Source: Chloroflexota bacterium
Lineage (GTDB): Bacteria > Chloroflexota > Dehalococcoidia > SZUA-161 > SpSt-899
DNA length: 5,487 nucleotides
Direction: 5' to 3'
NCBI GenBank assembly: GCA_018657655.1
Contig: JABHWQ010000156.1
Location: forward strand, 1 to 5,487
In this document: positions 1-5,474 of the stretch, in pieces
How positions within the stretch are numbered: position 1 is the stretch's first letter
Layout: each line of letters starts with the position of its first letter
Program-made: the position numbers and the translations under genes
Notes under the pieces: generated by a model
Told to the model about the DNA's origin: nothing
The model's database searches: none
What the model saw: the letters and a program-made list of their open reading frames with translations, nothing else

Positions 1-147
1 AGATATTACCCTAATTTACCACTCTGCCGTCTGGTGGCTCTGCTTCGCCTGAACCTGTTTTCCTACCGAAATCTCTGGGATTGGCTCAATGATCCCTTCG
101 AAACTCCTCCCAAACTGCCTGACCCCCGGCTCAGCATGGTATTTTAG
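1..147 (+). CDS. 3' end of a probable insertion-sequence transposase (partial)
   Basis: The window begins inside this reading frame, which is open from base 1 and ends at TAG 145-147, leaving 48 residues. The visible tail includes LPLCRLVALLRLNLFSYRNL, followed by a Trp-rich stretch (WDWLNDPF) and a proline-rich end (ETPPKLPDPRLSMVF). From memory, this kind of ending (a short arginine/leucine helix, 'NLF.YR.LW.WL..PF' and then a PP-rich tail) is typical of C-termini of DDE transposases in the IS4/ISNCY-like groups. The catalytic DDE residues would lie upstream, outside the window, so the family cannot be fixed. No matching terminal inverted repeat can be identified because the other end of the element is missing. 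It could also be the tail of an unrelated protein. The identification rests on pattern memory only. Confidence 0.5.
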   Translation, partial: RYYPNLPLCRLVALLRLNLFSYRNLWDWLNDPFETPPKLPDPRLSMVF

Positions 148-397
148 ACAGCATCCGTTATTTCAATCTGCCAACACTTTTAAAGGGAGGGGTGGAAAGC
201 GAAAATCGTACAAGGAGCTATTTCTTAAATACGAAAAACCTATCCAAAACCAGGTTTTCAAATTATCTTGGACAGGTATGATATTGAATATTATATGGCC
301 TATTTATGCGTGTCAATTACTGACAATTTGTACGCATATTTCTACGTATTTACCGTTATTTCCCGTTTGATCTTTGAGAATATGAGGGTCTACCCCC

Positions 398-426
398 AAG
401 ACAATTACGGGATAGCACCGTATATT
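398..426 (+). promoter_or_regulatory. Candidate sigma70-type promoter for the HTH gene
   Basis: AAGACA at 398-403 (4 of 6 to TTGACA) and TATATT at 421-426 (5 of 6 to TATAAT) are separated by exactly 17 bp. Transcription would start near 433, giving a leader of about 50 nt before the ATG at 484. The leader would include the palindrome at 459-468. This is a match by eye only. Confidence 0.4.
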
Positions 427-458
427 TTATCACTCCCTGCAAGCAAACTATGCGCATC

Positions 459-468
459 GAGACGTCTC
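459..468. promoter_or_regulatory. Perfect palindrome GAGACGTCTC touching the Shine-Dalgarno
   Basis: GAGACGTCTC is a perfect 10-bp palindrome immediately followed by AGGAGG (469-474), the ribosome binding site of the MerR-like gene. It lies downstream of the candidate promoter, where an autorepressor or a small RNA hairpin could act. With no second copy in the window, operator function is an inference. Confidence 0.25.
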
Positions 469-483
469 AGGAGGCATCAACGC

Positions 484-696
484 ATGACGCTACGAATCAG
501 TGGAAAAACTTATTACCGAACCTCTGAAGCTTGCCGCAAAGCCGGTCTGAGCAAAGCGACTCTCTTCCGATGGCTCAGGGCCGGGACTATTCAAGACGTG
601 GAAAATAAGGATAGGAACGGAAGGAGACTATTCACCAGTAATGATATCAAAAGAATCAAATCCGAAGTTACAAAAGTCTCCAGAAACGCAAACTGA
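484..696 (+). CDS. Small MerR-like helix-turn-helix DNA-binding protein
   Basis: This is a 70-residue cytoplasmic protein made almost entirely of one winged helix-turn-helix domain. The HTH spans about residues 10-34 (YYRTSEACRKAGLSKATLFR, then WLRAG). GRRLFTSNDIKRI at 46-58 matches the wing and second-helix signature 'GxRxFTxxDIxxI' of MerR/HTH_17 proteins. It lacks the long dimerisation helix and effector domain of full-length MerR regulators, so it resembles excisionase/AlpA-size or stand-alone MerR-N proteins. The start at ATG 484 is set by a perfect AGGAGG at 469-474 with a 9-nt spacer. The frame stays open further upstream, but that part (for example the ATG at 268) has no domain and no ribosome site. 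It is followed after 117 bp by a glycosyltransferase gene on the same strand. It could regulate that gene or itself, or be a leftover recombination accessory protein from the neighbouring mobile element. The domain call is firm; its role is unknown. Confidence 0.85.
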   Translation: MTLRISGKTYYRTSEACRKAGLSKATLFRWLRAGTIQDVENKDRNGRRLFTSNDIKRIKSEVTKVSRNAN

Positions 697-727
697 GCAC
701 CAACCTAGCAACGAGGATTGACATTCA

Positions 728-814
728 ATGGCATATTTAAGCAACACCTCCGAACTCCACAAACGGAAACAAAAACAAAACCCGTATACTTCCCAACCGG
801 GTAAGGAGGAATAA
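728..814 (+). CDS. Possible 28-codon leader ORF overlapping the glycosyltransferase start
   Basis: ATG at 728 opens a 28-codon frame that begins MAYLSNTSELHKRK and ends in PGKEE. Its TAA stop (812-814) shares its final A with the ATG of the glycosyltransferase (TAATG), the usual geometry of translational coupling. GAGGA at 713-717 with a 10-nt spacer is a possible ribosome site. The peptide is hydrophilic and basic in the middle (HKRKQKQ), with no recognised domain. The last codons AAG GAG GAA are themselves the Shine-Dalgarno of the next gene, so part of the reading frame may be a coincidence of that signal. It could be a coupling leader peptide or simply a chance ORF. Confidence 0.25.
   Translation: MAYLSNTSELHKRKQKQNPYTSQPGKEE
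803..810 (+). promoter_or_regulatory. Strong Shine-Dalgarno AAGGAGGA of the glycosyltransferase
   Basis: AAGGAGGA ends three bases before the ATG at 814, with a 4-nt gap after AAGGAGG. The spacing is shorter than usual, but the match is near perfect and it fixes the start of the gene. A short inverted repeat ACCCG (780-784) / CGGGT (798-802) sits directly upstream of it. Confidence 0.7.
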
Positions 815-2118
815 TGGCTTCTATCTACTTCGCCGGAACCTACAAGCCGATGATGTGCGGGATTGCCGACTACACGAGCTATCTTACGAGAATGATATCC
901 GCCGGAAAATGGGGAGTACTTTCTTTTGACCTCAAGAAATACGGTGGGCCACGAACACAAAACAACGGACTAGATACGGATCGAGTTTGGTATGGCATTC
1001 CCGGGTCTTACGAGTTCTCTTCCTCACACATCCGCCAAGGTTTAGAAAAGCTCGATGCGGATAATGACGATTCCATCCTATGGCTTCAACATGAGACCGG
1101 CATCTGGTCAGATAACCAACAATTGATCACGATGCTCAAAGAACTGAATATACCCAAAGTAGTGACCTTCCATACACTACATTTCCAAAGTACCGAAACC
1201 CCAAGCGGTCTGCGTCAACAACAATTCGATTTGCTCCAGAAACTATTGCCTCACGTTGATGCTATCACGGTTTTCAGCCGAGGTGTTTACCATGCAGTCA
1301 CCTCGGCATTCCCTGAATACGCTTCGAAAGTGCATGTATTAAAACATGGCATACATTCATACCCGGATGTATATCAATTGAGCCGTGAAGAAGCCAAGGA
1401 AAAGTTACACGATTTCTTGCTCTACGAAGCCGATATCGATCAGGAAACAAAGGAAAAACTGCACACACAACGCACATTCCTCGATCCCAACACTGTCGTG
1501 CTTGGGCAGACCGGATTCTTATGCCAGTTTAAACAATCCGAATCACTTTATCTCATGAAAGACAACCTGCAAAAAATGATCCCCAACAAAAACATCGTGG
1601 CGGTGCGTATCGGAAGCGCGCGAGACGACCATCAAAAACAATATGCTCAGAACCTACGGGAACAACGCGTTGACTCAAACAAGTATCTGATAGAAACCAT
1701 GCTTCCTCAGGATATACTCCCGCTTGCCCAGCGAGCATTTGACATCAATTTCTGCTGGCCAAGCGAATGCACTCAAAGTGGTATCTTGGCACACGCACTC
1801 GGAGCTGGAGCAACTATCGCCGGACGCGACCTGGAAGGAGTCGGTGAAACACTTGAAGAAGCAGGTCAACTTGTTGACACGGATTTACTGAACTTACTCT
1901 TGAGTGTCAGAGATCTGATACTAAATCCAAAGATCGCCTTAAAGGCCGAAGAAAAAGCCCTGAAATATGCTATTGAACTGTCCTGGAAAAGACAGGCACT
2001 AAAGCATCACAAACTGGCTCAAAATATACTGCATCCGACGCCTTCGTGGATACCATCATTCCTTAACCTGAAAATCCATTCCAGGGCTCAAATGGAACCC
2101 AACATGGTTAGGGTATAG
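814..2118 (+). CDS. GT-B fold glycosyltransferase, family 4-like
   Basis: This 434-residue soluble protein is about the normal length for GT4-type retaining glycosyltransferases, which move a sugar from a nucleotide-sugar donor to a glycan, lipid or small-molecule acceptor at the cytoplasmic side. The N-terminal lobe shows the typical opening YFAGTYKPMMCGIADYTSYL (residues 5-24), WLQHETGIW (90-98), VVTFHTLH (116-123), DAITVFSRG (149-157) and the domain-closing VHVLKHGIH (173-181). The C-terminal lobe starts near GQTGFLCQFKQSE (231-243) and carries the donor-site loop WPSECTQSGILAHALGAGAT (315-334), then GVGETLEEAG (342-351). In this loop the second Glu expected in the EX7E motif appears to be replaced (His327 or Ala326), so the donor site is atypical. 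There is no signal peptide or membrane helix. The ATG at 814 follows AAGGAGGA. The gene is not in an obvious polysaccharide cluster, so donor and acceptor cannot be named. The fold is confident; the specificity is unknown. Confidence 0.8.
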   Translation: MASIYFAGTYKPMMCGIADYTSYLTRMISAGKWGVLSFDLKKYGGPRTQNNGLDTDRVWYGIPGSYEFSSSHIRQGLEKLDADNDDSILWLQHETGIWSDNQQLITMLKELNIPKVVTFHTLHFQSTETPSGLRQQQFDLLQKLLPHVDAITVFSRGVYHAVTSAFPEYASKVHVLKHGIHSYPDVYQLSREEAKEKLHDFLLYEADIDQETKEKLHTQRTFLDPNTVVLGQTGFLCQFKQSESLYLMKDNLQKMIPNKNIVAVRIGSARDDHQKQYAQNLREQRVDSNKYLIETMLPQDILPLAQRAFDINFCWPSECTQSGILAHALGAGATIAGRDLEGVGETLEEAGQLVDTDLLNLLLSVRDLILNPKIALKAEEKALKYAIELSWKRQALKHHKLAQNILHPTPSWIPSFLNLKIHSRAQMEPNMVRV

Positions 2119-2147
2119 TCTCAAACATGAATAATGCAGATGGTCAA

Positions 2148-2174
2148 ATGACGGCTTTTATTATGTAATATAAT
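2148..2174 (+). promoter_or_regulatory. Weak candidate promoter with perfect TATAAT box
   Basis: A perfect TATAAT lies at 2169-2174 in the gap after the glycosyltransferase. The best -35 is ATGACG (2148-2153, 4 of 6), with a short 15-bp spacer. It would serve the gene fragment starting near 2277 with a leader of about 95 nt. The region is AT-rich, so a chance match is quite possible. Confidence 0.25.
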
Positions 2175-2276
2175 ATCAAGCACTATCAATGCTACAGATA
2201 CCTAGAATGGCATCAAATCACTACGATTCCCAGGCAAAAATAGCAAGAAAGCATCAGCTGCAAGCGGCTACGATAA

Positions 2277-2460
2277 ATGCACCATCAGATAACCAAACAA
2301 GTGTTCGATGACTTTCCTCCGGAGCGTAAAAGCGATTTCTGGGCCGGTTACCTTTATCTGAAATATACCGAACACTTCTTCAATTACTCCCTCCAATCCA
2401 TCGGCCTTGAGCCCCGAAAAGACCCCCCTCAATTGGACGAAGGCATTGAAGAGATGTTAC
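2277..2460 (+). pseudogene. 5' fragment of an unrecognised gene
   Basis: From ATG 2277 the frame reads like a real, folded protein for about 61 codons, with DFWAGYLYLKYTEHFFNYSL (aromatic, helical) followed by GLEPRKDPP and LDEGIEEMLQ. Beyond about 2460 the same frame continues to TGA 2559-2561, but its residues there (HCRRSRLVSRLYP and onward) look like an out-of-frame reading of the substrate-binding-protein sequence that occupies another frame. The fragment does not resemble the N-terminal lobe of that transporter protein, so it is probably the start of a different gene, cut off at the junction. There is no good Shine-Dalgarno, and a TAA (2274-2276) directly precedes the ATG in frame. I do not recognise the family with confidence. 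If it is expressed as a 94-residue protein, the last third is probably missense. Confidence 0.5.
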
Positions 2461-3165
2461 AGGCCAGCCATTGTCGGAGGAGCCGGCTGGTCTCACGCTT
2501 ATATCCAGGCAATTTTCAGAGGGGCATAGGAATATGCCAACACTCACCCGGAGCAATATGAATGGGAGGACGGATTGCTCACCAACTATACATTCACGTG
2601 GGGGCCCTAAATTGACGCTTTGAAGGATTGTGATTACTTGATCCCACCTACTATGATGAATAACTTCATCAAAGAGTTTCGCGCTGAAGGTTATCCTGCG
2701 CAGTTTATCGGAGCCGGAATTCATACCAGTCTTTTTGATCGAATTGACAAGAGCCAAGTGTGGGAGGAAGTCGACGGGATACGCATTACCATGCCTAGCA
2801 GCTGGTGGAACGAAGATGGCGAAGTGATCGACTTCCTCAAAATACTTCTTAATAAATATCATCCTGAAGAAGCCCAGCAAATTATGAGAACCAGCAACGG
2901 GTACCTGGGAGGTTATGGTGCCGACCTAATGTTCAAACTCATCGAGACCACAATTGCAGAAGTCGGGGCCGAGAATTTCAACTCCCAAGCGATTTACGAA
3001 ACTGCGCAATCGTTTGCATTGATTGCCGACGGCGTTGAAACTGACAGCTTCTTGGAGACCAAGCGAAATTCCAGGAATTGCCTCGCCATGTACGAATTTC
3101 GTGCTGAAGGAGAAGACTTGTCCGGGAAAACCTCCGACTGGATCACGGTAGTCCGATCACCGTAG
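2461..3165 (+). pseudogene. Decayed ABC transporter substrate-binding protein (LivK/Peripla_BP_6 type), C-terminal half
   Basis: In one continuous frame (codons starting at 2461) the sequence reads RPAIVGGAGWSHAYIQAIFR, then EYANTHPEQYEWEDG, TFTWGP, IDALKDCDYLIPPTMMNNFI, YPAQFIGAG, GYLGGYGADLMFKLIETTIA and a C-terminal CLAMYEFRAEGEDLSG. This is the layout of the second half of type-1 periplasmic binding proteins that feed branched-chain amino acids or similar ligands to Liv-type ABC importers. The frame is broken by TAG at 2527-2529 (between GA and EYAN) and TAA at 2608-2610 (between WGP and IDALKD). Each is one base change from a sense codon such as GAG or AAA. The signal peptide or lipobox and most of the N-terminal lobe are absent: about 234 codons remain, against roughly 400 or more in intact relatives (from memory). 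The open frame that restarts at TTG 2620 is only the part after the second stop and is not a credible start. No permease or ATPase gene is nearby. Confidence 0.8.
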
Positions 3166-3260
3166 AACCGTAGCCAAGCCAAAGAGAAAACTAGTTAATG
3201 GTTCAAATATAGCCTACCATCCACAAACCTTCTATTATTAATCCGGCAACCAGATGTGGT

Positions 3261-3318
3261 ATGTCATTCCGGCATCCGCGCCGGAATCTACTTCCCCCTC
3301 CCATCTGGATTCCCGCTG
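3261..3318. repeat. Palindromic intergenic repeat with ATTCCGGC/GCCGGAAT stem
   Basis: ATTCCGGC (3266-3273) and GCCGGAAT (3280-3287) form a perfect 8-bp stem with a 6-base loop, preceded by GTC. The element appears to end with the related GGATTCCCGC (3308-3317). The pattern 'GTCATTCC(g/c)GC...GC(c/g)GGAATC...GGATTCCCGC' is, from memory, a common dispersed intergenic repeat, comparable in form to dRS3/REP-like elements of other bacteria. Only one copy is in the window, so the boundaries are approximate. Confidence 0.6.
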
Positions 3319-3351
3319 TCCATGTTGTGTCATATTGCAATCGCATGGAAA

Positions 3352-3425
3352 CCGTTCGGGCTGAGCTTGTCGAAGTTGGAATGCTCCGTTCGACAAGGAC
3401 CCTTCGATAAACTCAGGGCGAACGG
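3352..3425. repeat. Long imperfect inverted repeat (CCGTTCG...CGAACGG), MITE/REP-like
   Basis: Two 24-bp arms, 3352-3375 (starting CCGTTCGGGCTGAG) and 3402-3425 (ending CTCAGGGCGAACGG), are inverted copies matching at 20 of 24 positions. Inside, CTTGTCGAA (3366-3374) also pairs perfectly with TTCGACAAG (3389-3397), so two alternative hairpins are possible. From memory, this sequence type recurs in intergenic regions of many unrelated genomes and is often mis-annotated as short proteins containing 'SLSK' or 'RQAQPER'. It is probably a non-autonomous mobile palindromic repeat; its mobilising enzyme is not in the window. Confidence 0.75.
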
Positions 3426-3483
3426 TAATCGCCAGCAATCATACTACAAACTTCATCTGGTTTGTCAATTGCGACACAGTTTG

Positions 3484-3524
3484 TTCACCGGAACGACATC
3501 GTTGGGTGAAGTTGTTTACTTTTT
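3484..3524 (+). terminator. Candidate Rho-independent terminator hairpin
   Basis: TTCACC (3484-3489) pairs with GGTGAA (3505-3510). Nested inside, AACG (3492-3495) pairs with CGTT (3500-3503), with a small internal loop of GG opposite G. A T-rich stretch follows (TTT at 3515-3517 and TTTTT at 3520-3524), but it begins about five bases after the stem. It would insulate the downstream promoter from read-through. The modest stem and displaced T-tract keep the confidence low. Confidence 0.35.
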
Positions 3525-3645
3525 AGCTACCCGGTTATTCTTTTGGAATTATGCCCAACCCTCAATCCTCACACCCATAATTGACTTTATGTCACCCTGT
3601 ATCTAGGAATACGTAGTCACCAAAGCAGACAAGGCAGTTGAATCT

Positions 3646-3675
3646 TTGGGGGTGTGCAGTGGAAATTGCTATAAT
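3646..3675 (+). promoter_or_regulatory. Extended -10 promoter for the flavoprotein-thioesterase operon
   Basis: TGCTATAAT (3667-3675) is a perfect extended -10 element (TGn plus TATAAT). A weak -35, TTGGGG (3646-3651, 3 of 6), lies 18 bp upstream, as is usual for extended -10 promoters. Transcription would begin near 3682, leaving about 21 nt of leader that contains GGGAG (3685-3689). This excludes the upstream TTG at 3646 as the start codon and supports ATG 3703. Confidence 0.6.
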
Positions 3676-3702
3676 GTACAAATCGGGAGCAACCAGATAC
3701 AC

Positions 3703-5037
3703 ATGCTAAAGGAAAACATTATCGTTATCGGTGCCGGGGCAAGTGGCCTGATGGCCGCAGGAAGAGCCGCAGAATTAGGAAGTGATGTACTGCTGCTTGA
3801 AAAAATGTCCCACCCCGGAAAGAAGATTCTGATCAGTGGCAAGACCCGCTGTAATTTGACTAACACCAGGGATTTGCCCGATTTCATTTCCATGTTCGGC
3901 CCCAATGGCCGCTTCCTATATAGCGCATTTAACCGCTACTTCCGGGATGACTTACTATCCTTCCTCGAATGCTATGGAGTCCAAACCAAAACCGAGCGCG
4001 GAGGAAGAGTATTCCCTCTCTCTGATGATGCTAGCCATGTGGTAAATGCATTTATCGAATATCTAAAAAAACACAAAGTACAGATAAAACATAGTATCCG
4101 AGTCACCGGATTACAGATAGAACAGGGGAAGGTAACAGGAGTTCACACGGAGCACCGTACCTATCCCGCAGGTGCAGTCATCCTGGCTACCGGCGGTTCG
4201 TCATTTCCGGCTACCGGTTCAACTGGTGACGGGTACCGAATAGCGGAAACGGCAGGTCACACCATTATCGGCTTGCGTCCAGGGCTGGTTCCCCTAATTG
4301 TCCATGAAGTAGAACGTGCCCAAAGTATGCAGGGGGTAAGCCTGCGCAATGTACGGCTTACCGCTTATCGGTGCCGAGCAGAGGAGATCGATTCATCACG
4401 AAAACCTACCGGCGACTGCGGACGCGGTACGGGTAACGAACGGCCGCGCAAACCCCTTATCGAAAGCCGCATGGGCGAGATGATGATGACCCATTTCGGT
4501 ATCGGGGGACCAATCACACTGCAAATGAGTCTATCAATCGTTGATGCCCTTCAAAAAGGGGCTGTGAGTGTATCGATCGACCTCAAACCTGCCCTGACCT
4601 GGGAGCAACTGGACACGCGACTGCAACGTGATTTGGACCAATATGGCAAGCGCGGCTTTAAGGGGATCATGGCAGGTTTATTGCCACGCAAGATGGTAGA
4701 ACCGTTTATCAAAATGACCGCTATTCCCCCCGATAAGCTCGGCAATCAAATCGATGCTGAAGAGCGCAAGCGCGTAACCAGTTTGCTCAAGTCATTATGT
4801 TTTAATATCAAATGCCCCTTACCTCTGACTTCCGCCATGGTGACTGCCGGGGGAGTCTCACTAAAAGAGATCGATCCGCGTACCATGGCCTCGCGCCTAA
4901 TTGAGGGGCTGTATTTTTGTGGTGAAGTAATTGACCTTGACGCTGATACCGGAGGCTACAATTTACAGGCAGCTTTCTCCACCGGTTATGTCGCTGGCGC
5001 CCAGGCCGCCGCGTTCATCAATCCAGGCATGCTTTAG
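3703..5037 (+). CDS. FAD-dependent oxidoreductase of the HI0933/YhiN/BaiN family
   Basis: This 444-residue cytoplasmic flavoprotein has an N-terminal Rossmann FAD-binding motif IIVIGAGASGLMAA (residues 6-19; GxGxxG at 10-15) with the ribose-binding acidic residue Glu33 at the end of the second strand. The family hallmarks follow: PGKKILISGKTRCNLTN (38-54), GGRVFPLSDDA (100-110), VILATGGSSFPATGSTGDGY (159-178), THFGIGGP (263-270) and the second FAD motif CGEVIDLDADTGGYNLQAAF (406-425). Relatives are annotated as YhiN, YtfP, aminoacetone-oxidase-like or BaiN; apart from a reported bile-acid reductase role for BaiN, their substrates are mostly unknown. A polar insert of about 30 residues (225-255) precedes the THFGIGGP motif and makes the protein somewhat longer than usual. 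ATG 3703 is chosen because the Rossmann strand begins directly after it and the predicted transcript starts near 3682. GGGAG lies 13 nt upstream. It probably forms an operon with the thioesterase 32 bp downstream. Confidence 0.9.
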   Translation: MLKENIIVIGAGASGLMAAGRAAELGSDVLLLEKMSHPGKKILISGKTRCNLTNTRDLPDFISMFGPNGRFLYSAFNRYFRDDLLSFLECYGVQTKTERGGRVFPLSDDASHVVNAFIEYLKKHKVQIKHSIRVTGLQIEQGKVTGVHTEHRTYPAGAVILATGGSSFPATGSTGDGYRIAETAGHTIIGLRPGLVPLIVHEVERAQSMQGVSLRNVRLTAYRCRAEEIDSSRKPTGDCGRGTGNERPRKPLIESRMGEMMMTHFGIGGPITLQMSLSIVDALQKGAVSVSIDLKPALTWEQLDTRLQRDLDQYGKRGFKGIMAGLLPRKMVEPFIKMTAIPPDKLGNQIDAEERKRVTSLLKSLCFNIKCPLPLTSAMVTAGGVSLKEIDPRTMASRLIEGLYFCGEVIDLDADTGGYNLQAAFSTGYVAGAQAAAFINPGML

Positions 5038-5069
5038 ACCGAATATCAATAAAAGGAGAAACGTTCACT

Positions 5070-5474
5070 ATGTTACCAAGTATTACGGAAATCAAAGTTC
5101 GTGGCTATCACCTTGACCTGTTCGGTCATGTTAACAATGCACGTTTTCTGGAATTCCTGGAAGAGGGTAGATGGGCATTTGTAGAAGGAACCATGGATCT
5201 CACGGAATGGCAGAAACGCGGCATTGGCTTTTCAATAGTCAATATCAACATCAACTATAAGAAACCTGCTCTCATGGGAAATGTTCTGGAAGTCAGGACA
5301 TCGCTATCCAAGATAGGCAAGACGAGCGGCATTATTCATCAGGACATTGTACTCAAAGGAACCGGGAAACTGGTGGTTGGCGCCGATGTCACATTCGTTA
5401 TGGTGGATACCGCCACAAACAAACCGATGCCGCTGACGGGCGATATCCGTGAGGCGTTCGAGACCCTTGCCTGA
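5070..5474 (+). CDS. Hotdog-fold acyl-CoA thioesterase (4HBT, FadM/YbgC type)
   Basis: This complete 134-residue protein has the normal length for single-domain 4HBT thioesterases, which hydrolyse acyl-CoA to free acid and CoA in the cytoplasm, usually as tetramers. The active-site segment is VRGYHLDLFGHVNNARFLEF (residues 10-29), with the expected catalytic Asp16 and the HVNN turn (20-23) at the start of the long central helix. EEGRW (31-35) continues the helix. The strands that follow (for example FSIVNININYKKPALMGNVL and KLVVGADVTFVMVD) fit the rest of the hotdog sheet. The ATG at 5070 has AAGGAG at 5053-5058 with an 11-nt spacer. It lies 32 bp after the flavoprotein stop with no terminator between them, so it is likely co-transcribed from the promoter at 3646-3675. 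The acyl chain preference cannot be read from the sequence. No terminator is visible in the 13 bases that remain after the stop. Confidence 0.92.
   Translation: MLPSITEIKVRGYHLDLFGHVNNARFLEFLEEGRWAFVEGTMDLTEWQKRGIGFSIVNININYKKPALMGNVLEVRTSLSKIGKTSGIIHQDIVLKGTGKLVVGADVTFVMVDTATNKPMPLTGDIREAFETLA

Larger units (their letters stand above)
148..483. other. 336-bp intergenic gap: AT-rich, with small dyads and a promoter
   Basis: I find no convincing gene here. The open frames that cross the gap have no recognisable domains and no ribosome binding site. Visible structures are a 7-bp inverted repeat AAAACCT (235-241) / AGGTTTT (252-258); a dyad ATGCGT (306-311) / ACGCAT (332-337) enclosing TGTCA (311-315) / TGACA (321-325); a promoter-like pair at 398-426; and a perfect palindrome at 459-468 (the last two are listed separately). 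The right end of the insertion sequence suggested by the upstream transposase tail probably lies within this gap, but I cannot place it. Confidence 0.5.
3166..3702. other. 537-bp intergenic gap carrying repeats, a hairpin and a promoter
   Basis: This gap between the pseudogene and the flavoprotein gene has no credible gene. Frames open through 3238-3438 (minus) and 3256-3606 (plus) are translations of the palindromic repeats listed separately. In order, it holds an AT-rich stretch (3166-3259), two adjacent repeat elements (3261-3318 and 3352-3425), small inverted repeats ACAAAC (3446-3451) / GTTTGT (3460-3465) and TGTC (3463-3466) / GACA (3473-3476), a terminator-like hairpin (3484-3510), a further unremarkable stretch (3525-3640), and an extended -10 promoter ending at 3675. 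Confidence 0.75.

Noticed and set aside
89..370. 93-codon open frame on the plus strand near the left edge
   Set aside because: It overlaps the transposase tail in another frame, has no ribosome site, and its sequence shows no domain.
718..746. Perfect -35 box TTGACA (718-723) ahead of the glycosyltransferase
   Set aside because: No -10-like hexamer occurs at 15-19 bp. The nearest, TATTTA (734-739), is only 10 bp away, so it is not called as a promoter.
628..960. 110-codon minus-strand frame overlapping the HTH end and the glycosyltransferase start
   Set aside because: It is antisense to two better-supported coding regions and has no recognisable domain.
2380..2880. 166-codon minus-strand frame opposite the decayed transporter gene
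   Set aside because: It is a shadow of the plus-strand protein sequence, which clearly matches a known family. The antisense translation shows no domain.
3145..3163. ACGGT/ACCGT inverted repeat at the end of the decayed transporter gene as a terminator
   Set aside because: The stem is only 5 bp, overlaps the coding end and has no T-tract.
3261..3476. CRISPR-like array, because of several palindromic units in a row
   Set aside because: The units differ from one another, spacing is irregular, and there is no repeat-spacer periodicity or cas gene.
3238..3606. Open frames on both strands (minus 3238-3438 and plus 3256-3606) that could be called hypothetical proteins
   Set aside because: Both mainly translate the palindromic repeats (RQAQPER, LSLSK and similar strings), lack ribosome sites and have no domain.
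3646..3702. TTG at 3646 as the start of the flavoprotein, adding 19 residues
   Set aside because: The extra residues are not family-like, and the TATAAT promoter at 3670-3675 lies inside that extension, so the transcript would begin after the TTG.
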